Below, piece by piece: positions 1-5,959 of a stretch of DNA of 6,131 nucleotides. The stretch is taken from contig JAYRHW010000010.1 in the NCBI GenBank assembly GCA_041907145.1, positions 1-6,131 on the forward strand, in the 5' to 3' direction. The notes under the pieces are model-generated. The model saw nothing but the letters and a program-made list of their open reading frames with translations. It was not told the origin of the DNA and did not search any database. Source of the DNA: JAFLCA01 sp041907145 (GTDB taxonomy: Bacteria; Bdellovibrionota_C; UBA2361; JAFLCA01). Position 1 is the stretch's first letter; every line of letters starts with the position of its first letter. A program made the translations under genes and the position numbers.

Positions 1-543
1 GGCGAGAGCTTCTGCCGGCAATAATGTCCCGCCGCCCATTCCAGAGCCCCCGAGACGAGCAGCGCCGAACCCCTTGCCGCCAGCGTCAGTCGACTCACCC
101 AGGTAACGCTGCATCGCTGCCTCGAGGCGCTTATCTATATTTTCCTCCGTATTTGATTTTGCAGCCTTGGCCTTCTTGTCCGATTCCTTCCTTTCCTTCT
201 CCAACTTTTTCTTCTCAGCGAGCGAGACCTCGGCCTTCTCCTTCTCCTTCTCCTTTTCCTCTACTTTCTTCTCAACAACTTTTGATTTGACTTCTTCCTT
301 CTTGGATGGAGGTGGTGACTGAACCTTCTTAGGGGGAGCCAGTTCTTGCTTGGCATCCGGCTTCGGCACCTGACTAATGCCGCCGAGACTCTTCCCTCCC
401 TCAACGGTCACTGAATAAATGGTTGGCTCGAGCAATGCGCGCGTGCGCCCGAGTTCGATGAAAAGCAGGCATGCAAGAAGAACATGCCCAATCGCGGAGG
501 CAGCTAGTCCGAGGTAATAGTCCGAGCGATCCGATTCAACCAA
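1..543 (-). CDS. tolA: TolA, N-terminal part (cut by window edge)
   Basis: TolA is the inner-membrane protein that spans the periplasm and links the TolQR proton-driven motor to TolB/Pal at the outer membrane. The visible 181 codons show a short cytoplasmic tail, one transmembrane helix (about residues 11-31), a Pro-rich stretch (60-80), a long Lys/Glu-rich segment (80-130) that should form an extended helix, and the start of a C-terminal region with a Gly-rich part (155-173). Inside the helix Ser16 and His20 form the S-x3-H motif known in TolA and TonB, where it couples to TolQ/TolR or ExbB/ExbD. The start is TTG at 543: the codon two before it is a TAG stop, and the next start-type codon lies after the helix. 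No Shine-Dalgarno sequence is visible, so translation is probably coupled to tolR, whose stop is 22 bases upstream. The C-terminal domain lies outside the window. A TonB-type protein is the alternative, but the TolQ/TolR partners favour TolA. Confidence 0.85.
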   Translation of the reverse strand, partial: MVESDRSDYYLGLAASAIGHVLLACLLFIELGRTRALLEPTIYSVTVEGGKSLGGISQVPKPDAKQELAPPKKVQSPPPSKKEEVKSKVVEKKVEEKEKEKEKAEVSLAEKKKLEKERKESDKKAKAAKSNTEENIDKRLEAAMQRYLGESTDAGGKGFGAARLGGSGMGGGTLLPAEALA

Positions 544-565
544 GTTCTACACAAACACGATACAC

Positions 566-994
566 TTAATGCCCGCTGCCAGGAGGTGCAGAAACAAGCC
601 CAATTTGGGTGATGCCAGCTTCATGCAGCTTACCCATCACCTCCATAATCCTGCCATACTCGAGTTCGGTGTCAGCCTTTAGGTATACCTTGCGATCCTG
701 TTCATCTCGAGCAGCCAGGACAGCAGCCACCTTCTTGCCAAGATTGTCGAGCGGTAGCTGGTTGCCCGCACCCAAAAACACTTGTCCGGCCTTATCGATC
801 GACAATACCACCTGCTCCTGGCTACCCTTTAACGGGGCCGTTGAGGCCTTCGGAAGATTAACTTCCACGCCCTGCTGGAGCATAGGCGCCGTTACCATGA
901 AAATAACGAGCAGCACCAACATGACGTCGACCAAAGGAGTCACGTTGATATTGGCTACCGGCCCATCGCTATCGTATCCGTTCCCACCCGCCAT
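566..994 (-). CDS. tolR: TolR, Tol-Pal motor subunit (ExbD/TolR family)
   Basis: TolR forms with TolQ the proton channel that energises TolA. It is an inner-membrane protein with a short cytoplasmic N-terminus, one membrane helix (about residues 19-38) and a periplasmic domain (about 60-138). The N-terminal motif NINVTPLVDVMLVLL is the family signature, and Asp23 within it falls at the same position as the essential proton-carrying Asp23 of E. coli TolR. The periplasmic end, GITQIGLVSAPP, resembles the TolR C-terminus more than ExbD. The length of 142 aa equals that of E. coli TolR. The ATG follows the tolQ stop by 7 bases, with GAGG in the gap at short spacing (3 bases), so coupling to tolQ is likely. 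The protein looks complete and intact. Confidence 0.95.
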   Translation of the reverse strand: MAGGNGYDSDGPVANINVTPLVDVMLVLLVIFMVTAPMLQQGVEVNLPKASTAPLKGSQEQVVLSIDKAGQVFLGAGNQLPLDNLGKKVAAVLAARDEQDRKVYLKADTELEYGRIMEVMGKLHEAGITQIGLVSAPPGSGH

Positions 995-1001
995 AAGCCT
1001 C

Positions 1002-1703
1002 TTAGGATTTCAGTACGTGATTGCGCGCGATAGTGATGAAATCCGCGCTAAAAGTTCCCATACTCTCGCGGAACTGCCGCACGGCAACAGCAAAGTAGTT
1101 ATATGCCACGGCGGCTGGAATTGCGGCAGCAAGTCCGATGGCTGTGGCAACAAGCGCTTCGGAGATTCCCGGCGCGACGGCCTGCAGTGTAGTAGACTTC
1201 GCAGTACTCAATCCATGAAAAGCGTTCATGATTCCCCATACCGTGCCAAACAGACCAATGAACGGCGCTGCGGAGGCAACGGTCGCAAGAAAAGTGATGC
1301 CTCGCTCAAGCTTCGTTGATTCATCAAGCTCGGCTCGCTTCAGCGCACGCTCCACAGAGCTCAAGCCGCCATCCTGAGGACTGGCGCTTGAGCTCTTGGC
1401 AGCCTGAGAAAGTTCTCGATATCCGGATGCGAATACTTGGGCGAGCGGACTTGAGCTTAGGCGCCTCGAAGAATCATCGATGCGAGTAAAGTTGCGCGTT
1501 TCCCAAAAAATCGAGCTGAACTGTCTCGAGTCTCGTCTAGCTCGGCGAAACTGCAAGTACTTCGCTATCGTAATCGTCCAGCTCCACACCGAAAGCAAAA
1601 TCAAAATCAGCAGAACTATCTGCACCACTGGGCTCGAACCCAACACCATGGACAATATCCCTGGCGCGGCCATACTGGTAACTGTTTCAATATTCTCTCC
1701 CAT
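1002..1703 (-). CDS. tolQ: TolQ, Tol-Pal motor subunit (MotA/TolQ/ExbB family)
   Basis: TolQ is the polytopic inner-membrane subunit that surrounds TolR and carries protons to drive TolA, supporting outer-membrane constriction at division and envelope integrity. Three membrane helices are seen at about residues 26-48, 136-158 and 178-205, with a charged cytoplasmic loop between the first two. The second and third helices carry the highly conserved stretches GLFGTVWGIMNAF and VAPGISEALVATAIGLAAA. Thr154 and Thr187 correspond to the two channel-lining threonines of E. coli TolQ (T145 and T178), with the same 33-residue spacing. These segments match TolQ better than ExbB. The length of 233 aa is normal (E. 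coli 230). The ATG is preceded by GAGGA (1708-1712) with a 4-base gap, and another ATG 11 bases upstream is out of frame. It is the first gene of the tolQ-tolR-tolA unit. Confidence 0.95.
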   Translation of the reverse strand: MGENIETVTSMAAPGILSMVLGSSPVVQIVLLILILLSVWSWTITIAKYLQFRRARRDSRQFSSIFWETRNFTRIDDSSRRLSSSPLAQVFASGYRELSQAAKSSSASPQDGGLSSVERALKRAELDESTKLERGITFLATVASAAPFIGLFGTVWGIMNAFHGLSTAKSTTLQAVAPGISEALVATAIGLAAAIPAAVAYNYFAVAVRQFRESMGTFSADFITIARNHVLKS

Positions 1704-1785
1704 GCGATCCTCATGCGTACGGGGCTTGTCGCGCCCGCGAGTCCTGTCACTCGTTGGCCACAGCGCCCGTCACTTCGTTGCTACA

Positions 1786-1791
1786 ATTATG
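1786..1791 (-). promoter_or_regulatory. Possible -10 element for tolQ
   Basis: On the minus strand CATAAT matches the sigma70 -10 consensus at five of six positions and would start transcription about 75 bases before the tolQ ATG. No good -35 hexamer lies 16-18 bases upstream (the sequence there is CTACTT), so the call rests on the -10 and position alone. It overlaps a plus-strand TACAAT. Confidence 0.22.
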
Positions 1792-1912
1792 TGTAAAATT
1801 AAGCCGTTAAGTAGCTCTTTCCGGTTTACTCAATATCACACAGTTTGCCGCACGGCACCAGACTATCGATCACGATTGCCGGACTGCCTCCCCGCCCCAG
1901 TGAGCATTTTGA

Positions 1913-1941
1913 TTGACAGTGCTATCCTCATTCCTTAGAAC
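1913..1941 (+). promoter_or_regulatory. Probable sigma70 promoter for gap-tpiA
   Basis: A perfect -35 hexamer TTGACA (1913-1918) is followed after 17 bases by TAGAAC (1936-1941), which matches TATAAT at four of six positions. The predicted start point near 1948 gives a leader of about 95 bases before gap. It is the best-scoring promoter seen in the divergent region. Confidence 0.55.
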
Positions 1942-2042
1942 CAAAGGGCTCACAAAAGTTCATTTTTATTCGATAGTTCCAGACCTCGACGTATCACCGA
2001 GGCTAGGACGCGGGAAGGCTGGTTTCTTAGGAGAATGGCGGC

Positions 2043-3059
2043 ATGGCAATTGGCGTTGGGATAAACGGATTTGGGCGTATCGGCAGAGTCGTGCTGCGGG
2101 AGCTGCTGGCGTCGCGTGACACCTCCCTTCGAGTCGCCGCCATCAATGATATTACTGATGCCAGGACTCTCGCGCATCTGATGAAGTACGACTCCGTACA
2201 TCGAACATTTCCGGGTGAAGTTCGCGCCACCGAAAATCGCCTCACCATAAATGGACAGGACATCAAGATAACCGCCGAGAAGGATCCATCTAATATCCCT
2301 TGGCAAGACCTGGGCGTTGACATTGTTTTGGAATGCAGCGGTCTCTTCACGTCCAAGGAGAAGGCCCAGGCACACTTCAAGAAGGGAGCCAAGAAAGTCA
2401 TCATATCAGCCCCTGCTACCGAGCCGGACGCCACCATCGCCTACGGGGTCAATCATCAGACGTACCAGGCCGGAGCTCACCACATAGTCAGCTGCGCTTC
2501 ATGTACCACCAATGGCCTGGCTCCGGTAGCAAAGGTCCTCCTCGACAATTTTGGTATCGCTCGCGGTACGATGACGACTATTCACTCCTACACCAACGAT
2601 CAGCGCATACTCGATCTACCCCACAAGGACTTGCGCCGCGCTCGCGCCGCTACCCTTTCCATGATCCCCACTTCCACTGGTGCTGCAAAGGCCATCGGTC
2701 TCGTCATCCCGGAACTCAAGGGCAAGCTGGATGGATTCTCAATGCGCGTCCCTACCCCTGATGTTTCCGTGATCGATCTGGTCGTCGAACTCGAGCGAGA
2801 CGCCGCTATCGAGGACATTAACCGTGCACTTCGCGCTGCAAGTGAGGGGCAACTCAAGGGCATACTTGCCTATACCGACGAGCCGCTCGTATCCTCGGAT
2901 TTTTTAGGCAACAAGCATTCCAGCATCGTCGACGCTCTCTCGACCATGGTAGTCCAAAAGCGGCTCGCAAAAGTCATCGCTTGGTACGATAATGAGGTCG
3001 GTTTTTCTTGCCGCATGCTCGATGTCGCCAAGATGGTGGCCGCTTCTCTGTCTAAATAA
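2043..3059 (+). CDS. gap: Glyceraldehyde-3-phosphate dehydrogenase, type I
   Basis: This cytoplasmic enzyme converts glyceraldehyde 3-phosphate, phosphate and NAD+ to 1,3-bisphosphoglycerate, and the reverse in gluconeogenesis. The N-terminal Rossmann motif INGFGRIGR (residues 7-15) binds the cofactor. Asp36 at the end of the second strand (AAINDITDA) is typical of NAD rather than NADP preference. The active site SCASCTTN gives catalytic Cys154, with partner His181 (TTIHSYT). The phosphate-binding and helical part (RRARAATLSMIPTSTGAA) and the C-terminal WYDNEVG follow in the expected order, and the length of 338 aa is normal. The ATG at 2043 is chosen because AGGAG (2029-2033) lies 9 bases upstream; an ATG at 2035 is out of frame. 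Oddities are Cys151 where Asn is usual, Gly158 where many homologues have a second Cys, and Val where Trp is usual in WYDNEWG. It heads an operon with tpiA; no pgk is present. Confidence 0.97.
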   Translation: MAIGVGINGFGRIGRVVLRELLASRDTSLRVAAINDITDARTLAHLMKYDSVHRTFPGEVRATENRLTINGQDIKITAEKDPSNIPWQDLGVDIVLECSGLFTSKEKAQAHFKKGAKKVIISAPATEPDATIAYGVNHQTYQAGAHHIVSCASCTTNGLAPVAKVLLDNFGIARGTMTTIHSYTNDQRILDLPHKDLRRARAATLSMIPTSTGAAKAIGLVIPELKGKLDGFSMRVPTPDVSVIDLVVELERDAAIEDINRALRAASEGQLKGILAYTDEPLVSSDFLGNKHSSIVDALSTMVVQKRLAKVIAWYDNEVGFSCRMLDVAKMVAASLSK

Positions 3060-3070
3060 CGGCTGCCTTA

Positions 3071-3823
3071 ATGCTTCATTCCTGCTTAGTAGTCGGCAAT
3101 TGGAAAATGTACTTGGGCGCGGATGCTTCGCGCGAACTCGCGCGGGCCGTGGCTGCCAAGGCCGGGAGCTACAAGCGCACGGGTCTTTGGATCGCGCCTT
3201 CTTCCCCTTTCCTAGGCACCGTTTCAGAAGCCGTAAAGGGCACGGCCGTACAGGTCGGCGCTCAGAATGTGCATTGGGAGTCGGAAGGTGCTTTTACTGG
3301 CGAAATCTCAGTCAAGGATCTTAGCGACTGCGGCTGCACCTTTGCCATCGTAGGACACTCCGAACGTAGACTGCTTTGCAACGAAACCTCAGAGATGGTT
3401 GCCCGCCGTGCATGCTTCGCGCTTAGTCAGGGGCTGTCCACCATCATTTGCTTAGGCGAAACCTTCGAGCAGAGAAAGTCCGGACAAACGGAGCTCGTGT
3501 TGGAGGCCGAGCTCGAACCAGTGCTGAGTGCCCTTTCTCGCGATCTTCTCAGTAGGGTTTGGATTGCGTATGAGCCGGTCTGGGCTATCGGCACGGGTCG
3601 CTACCCCGACAATAGCGAAATCTTGAGTGCTCATTCCTGCATAGCTGAATCGTTCTACCGCCGATTCAAACATTCTCCAAAGATTCTCTACGGCGGCAGC
3701 GTCACCCCTGAAAACTTTGCCGCTATTTTACAGGTTGAGAACGTCAGTGGTGCACTCGTAGGACGAGCTAGTCTCAAGGCGGATCAGTTTCTCGCGCTCG
3801 CAAGCATAGCCGAACAACGCTGA
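3071..3823 (+). CDS. tpiA: Triose-phosphate isomerase
   Basis: The enzyme interconverts dihydroxyacetone phosphate and glyceraldehyde 3-phosphate in the cytoplasm, feeding the dehydrogenase encoded just upstream. All catalytic residues are visible: Asn10 and Lys12 (GNWKM), His96 (VGHSERR) and Glu168 (AYEPVWAIGTG). The phosphate-binding YGGSV (207-211) and GALVGRASLK (227-236) close the barrel. The length of 250 aa is typical. The hinge after the mobile loop 6 reads RYP (177-179) where KTA is common. The ATG lies 11 bases after the gap stop with no clear Shine-Dalgarno sequence, so coupled translation is likely. The stop is 7 bases from the stop of the opposite-strand gene, leaving no room for a separate terminator. 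Confidence 0.97.
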   Translation: MLHSCLVVGNWKMYLGADASRELARAVAAKAGSYKRTGLWIAPSSPFLGTVSEAVKGTAVQVGAQNVHWESEGAFTGEISVKDLSDCGCTFAIVGHSERRLLCNETSEMVARRACFALSQGLSTIICLGETFEQRKSGQTELVLEAELEPVLSALSRDLLSRVWIAYEPVWAIGTGRYPDNSEILSAHSCIAESFYRRFKHSPKILYGGSVTPENFAAILQVENVSGALVGRASLKADQFLALASIAEQR

Positions 3824-3830
3824 GCAGGTT

Positions 3831-5042
3831 CTAGAAAGTGGAAAATGCCGTATTGCTGGCGCCGTCACGTCCAGTCTGGCCATTAGAACGGAACATCCGA
3901 TCGAGCCGCGGATCGTCCTGCCCAACTTCCATCGAATTGCTTGGAACCAGATAGTACCCGTTACTATCACGTGAATAGCCGACGACCCGAGGGAAGAACT
4001 CGTAGCTCTTGCGGAACTTCTCCCCGGCTTGGTCGTACACCACGATGGTGTAGACACCACGAGCATCAGCCAGCATATAGCTAAAGTAGCGGCGGTTGGT
4101 GTTCGCATCGGCCTCAGTCAACCCAAGTTCTGCTACCAGCGCCCCCTTCCAGTAGAGTTCCACGCGGGAAATGTCCTTGCCGATCATATAACCGCGGAAG
4201 TCCAAATATGCCGGGCCAGACTGATCCTTCTCGAGCTGGCGAACCCCCACATACTCCATCGTGACACGAGGATTGAACGGCATGCGATACTGAGCCTTGG
4301 TACGGGCTACGCGGCTGGTTTGCAGCTCCTTACCCAATGAAACTTCCTGCCAACGAAGATAATCAGCGCGATCAGCTCCCTCACGGAACATCGCCTTTGT
4401 TACGGCCTGATCGACGGTTTCGATGTAGCCGATTGCCTCCTCGGGCGAGCTGAATTGATCAGGCGAACCAAGTACGGCGTTTACTGCATTTACGTAGGTA
4501 ATTAAAGCGTAGCGGGTCTCAGTTTTCTTGGAGGACAGCGCGCGCGCCAACTCAAAGGCCTGTCCCTGAGCAGTCTTCAACACAGCCTGCGACTCCGGGG
4601 ACCGGACTTTTTCCCACGTTAGCGGGCTATCGGAGAGCACTCGCTCGGCCTTCTTCTCAGCGGGCTCCGTAAGGTTCGCAACGCATTTCGCCAACAGCCC
4701 CGGATCGACCTGAGGGGCCCCCTCTCCTACCTGGGGAATGTTCGAAACGAGAGGCTGAGCGGATGTAACGGGTGCCGTCGGACCGGAGTTTATCAGCGCT
4801 GAAACTTGATCCAGCGGGGACTGCGCTGGGGCAATTTCAACGGCGGGCGACCTGGCTTCTTCGACCACTGGCATCGATCGCTCGATAGTGGCGCGATGAG
4901 TTGAAGACCCGATGCCGCGCTGAAATCCGACGAACTCGGGAATGAAGAATAGAGCGATGACACCAAAGCAAACGACAAGCACCTTCATTAAGCTGCTGCC
5001 GCCCACGCCGGGAACTGAGATGCCTTTACTAAGAGCTGACAC
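3831..5042 (-). CDS. Unknown membrane-anchored periplasmic protein
   Basis: I do not recognise this 403-aa protein. It has a short N-terminus, one hydrophobic segment (about residues 19-40), a Pro/Ala/Ser/Val-rich, low-complexity linker (57-112), a helical charged part (113-245), a beta-rich part (about 258-350, rich in Tyr, Phe and alternating hydrophobic residues, possibly an Ig-like sandwich) and a polar, probably flexible tail (355-403). A single N-terminal anchor with the bulk in the periplasm is the likely topology; no lipobox is seen. A single Cys (120) lies outside the anchor. The start is GTG at 5042, the only start-type codon after the in-frame TAA at 5133-5135 and before Met19; ribosome binding is weak at both. 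A good promoter lies at 5153-5181, giving a leader of about 100 bases. It is alone in its unit and converges on tpiA. Confidence 0.8.
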   Translation of the reverse strand: MSALSKGISVPGVGGSSLMKVLVVCFGVIALFFIPEFVGFQRGIGSSTHRATIERSMPVVEEARSPAVEIAPAQSPLDQVSALINSGPTAPVTSAQPLVSNIPQVGEGAPQVDPGLLAKCVANLTEPAEKKAERVLSDSPLTWEKVRSPESQAVLKTAQGQAFELARALSSKKTETRYALITYVNAVNAVLGSPDQFSSPEEAIGYIETVDQAVTKAMFREGADRADYLRWQEVSLGKELQTSRVARTKAQYRMPFNPRVTMEYVGVRQLEKDQSGPAYLDFRGYMIGKDISRVELYWKGALVAELGLTEADANTNRRYFSYMLADARGVYTIVVYDQAGEKFRKSYEFFPRVVGYSRDSNGYYLVPSNSMEVGQDDPRLDRMFRSNGQTGRDGASNTAFSTF

Positions 5043-5152
5043 TGCTCTTCGTCCGTCCTGTACCGGGCCTACAAACCTTGCAAAACTGAATGAAACCGCT
5101 TTCGCTAGCGCGAGAACCCGCCCCGGAGGCGTTTAAGTGATAACTGCTTAAC

Positions 5153-5181
5153 AGTATATAGTTTATGGTATGGCTACTCAA
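5153..5181 (-). promoter_or_regulatory. Probable sigma70 promoter for the 403-aa gene
   Basis: Read on the minus strand, TTGAGT (5176-5181) is separated by exactly 17 bases from TATACT (5153-5158), matching the consensus at four and five of six positions. Transcription would begin near 5146, about 100 bases before the GTG start. The predicted leader contains a GC-rich hairpin (CGCC-TCCGG-GGCG) near its beginning. Confidence 0.55.
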
Positions 5182-5266
5182 ACAAGTAACATAGGAAACT
5201 AGATAAAAGTGTCGTAATCGCAGCTAGTTACCATATCCGGGCTTACCCTAGGAGGCACTCCAAAAA

Positions 5267-5317
5267 GTCCTCATAAAGAAAAATCGAACTACTCCCGACC
5301 CTTAGAGCTATGAGGAC
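5267..5317 (+). repeat. 9-bp perfect inverted repeat
   Basis: GTCCTCATA (5267-5275) and TATGAGGAC (5309-5317) are perfect reverse complements separated by 33 bases. In RNA they could form a stem; in DNA they could be paired operator half-sites. The right arm contains the ATG at 5310 and shares GGAC (5314-5317) with the next hairpin, so the two structures exclude each other. Confidence 0.5.
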
Positions 5318-5330
5318 CTGCCAAGCCTAG
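5310..5330 (+). other. Possible 6-codon upstream frame
   Basis: ATG at 5310 opens a frame of six codons (MRTCQA) ended by TAG at 5328-5330, directly abutting the TTG at 5331 and in the same frame as the downstream gene. There is no clear Shine-Dalgarno sequence. It could be a leader peptide, chance, or the true N-terminus interrupted by a nonsense change. Confidence 0.2.
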
Positions 5331-5341
5331 TTGGCAGATCC
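5314..5341 (+). repeat. 11-bp hairpin, one mismatch, overlapping a possible TTG start
   Basis: GGACCTGCCAA (5314-5324) and TTGGCAGATCC (5331-5341) pair with a single C-A mismatch around the 6-base loop GCCTAG; the inner 7 base pairs are perfect. No T-tract follows, so it is not a standard terminator. It sits 16 bases before the Shine-Dalgarno-like AAAGGA at 5357 and could act as an operator or a translational control stem. Confidence 0.5.
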
Positions 5342-5366
5342 CAATGACCTCAGCAGAAAGGAACAA

Positions 5367-5819
5367 GTGCCGATCACCATTAGCGGACCTCGAGGCCTCG
5401 CACTCTTGCGTGCACCGAGCCGGCAATCACCGCTGGCTGATATTGCCGCTCTACCCAAGAGCGACGCCGCCTTTGTGCTGAGTGCGCAGCCTGGCCTGGC
5501 GACGCTCAATCAGTCCTTATTCAACGCTAGAATCGAAAAGCATATCGACGACGTGCGACGAGGCGACGGAGCCCTCTCGGCTGGTGTTGCCGTCGAGCTC
5601 GAGAGGCGGGACCAGCAGGCGAGCACGGCCTTAGCTGCGAGCGACCCCGAGTCGGCTTCGATTTACGCCGGATATTCTACCGCTCTGGGCTATGACAAGA
5701 AGGCCCGCTTCATCAGCTCGGTCAGTCTTACCACTCAGAGTCTCGGCGAAATCCCCTCGAAGGAAGAATCGAAGGCAGCGGTCGATGAGCTCGTGAAGGT
5801 TTTCTATCCGGATAGGTAA
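5367..5819 (+). CDS. Small soluble protein of unknown function
   Basis: I do not recognise this product of about 150 aa. It has no signal peptide or membrane helix and is polar and Ala/Ser-rich, with a probable helical, charged middle (from about ARIEKHIDDVRRGDG through VAVELERRDQQ) and a C-terminal helix ending in VDELVKVFYPDR. I place the start at GTG 5367 because AAAGGA (5357-5362) lies 4 bases upstream. A TTG at 5331 would add 12 residues but has no ribosome-binding site and lies inside a hairpin arm. The frame is closed upstream by TAG 5328. It diverges from the 403-aa gene, with which it might share regulation. Base composition is similar to the neighbours. That it is a real gene rests on its length, its start signal and the lack of a better frame. 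Confidence 0.55.
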   Translation: MPITISGPRGLALLRAPSRQSPLADIAALPKSDAAFVLSAQPGLATLNQSLFNARIEKHIDDVRRGDGALSAGVAVELERRDQQASTALAASDPESASIYAGYSTALGYDKKARFISSVSLTTQSLGEIPSKEESKAAVDELVKVFYPDR

Positions 5820-5941
5820 AGACGATTCCGTACTGGCCGAGCCGATCAACAAGTATCCAGTGAGGGCATCTCGGCGAACCTCATGGAAGAAACGAAGTAT
5901 CGAGTGCTCCGCGTTAATTATTCCTTAACCTGTATTTTATT

Positions 5942-5958
5942 TCCGCTTTTCCAGCGGA
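5942..5958. terminator. Short hairpin, possible weak bidirectional terminator
   Basis: TCCGCT (5942-5947) pairs with AGCGGA (5953-5958) around a 5-base loop. AT-rich sequence flanks both sides: ATTTTATT before it and TTTAT after it on the plus strand. It lies 122 bases after the small unknown gene and immediately after the stop of the possible minus-strand gene. The T-tract is poor in both directions, so terminator function is uncertain. Confidence 0.3.
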
Positions 5959-5959
5959 T

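Larger units (their letters stand above)
1704..2042. other. Divergent intergenic region between tolQ and gap
   Basis: This 339-bp region must hold promoters for both the tol unit (leftward) and gap-tpiA (rightward). I see no gene in it: reading frames across it are short or antisense extensions. Contents seen are a near-consensus rightward promoter at 1913-1941; an extended -10-like TGCTACAAT at 1779-1787 on the plus strand without a good -35; an overlapping leftward CATAAT at 1786-1791; a 12-bp palindrome at 1846-1857 (TGCCG-CA-CGGCA) that could be an operator; and a 5-bp stem at 1984-1988/1998-2002 in the gap leader. No T-rich terminator is present. Confidence 0.7.
5182..5366 (+). other. 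Leader and upstream region of the small unknown gene
   Basis: This stretch separates the leftward promoter from the GTG start of the small plus-strand gene. I could not find a strong rightward promoter in it. It contains an AGGAGG (5250-5255) with no start codon at usable distance, a small stem GGAG-GCA-CTCC (5251-5261), two longer inverted repeats listed separately, and a 6-codon frame before the gene. I matched none of this to a known riboswitch class. Confidence 0.45.

Noticed and set aside
24..290. An 88-codon plus-strand frame rich in Pro and Ser at the left edge
   Set aside because: It is the antisense of the Lys/Glu-rich part of tolA, whose codons give Ser/Pro/Phe-rich sequence on the other strand.
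171..305. Repetitive CTTCTC/CTTTTC tract, considered as a repeat array
   Set aside because: It is explained by runs of Lys and Glu codons in the TolA middle segment, not by an independent repeat.
609..1319. A 236-codon plus-strand frame opposite tolR and tolQ
   Set aside because: It lies antisense to two strongly conserved genes, reads as Ser/Arg-rich unlikely protein, and has no homology I can recognise.
2027..2437. Minus-strand frames (also 1950-2375 and 2600-2863) opposite gap
   Set aside because: All are fully opposite a canonical GAPDH and show no recognisable domain.
5164..5235. 7-bp inverted repeat TATGGTA (5164-5170) and TACCATA (5229-5235)
   Set aside because: It is short and widely spaced in AT-rich sequence, so chance is a sufficient explanation.
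5241..5280. AGGAGG with nearby stems, considered as a riboswitch
   Set aside because: I could not match the conserved core of any class I know, and no start codon follows at usable spacing.
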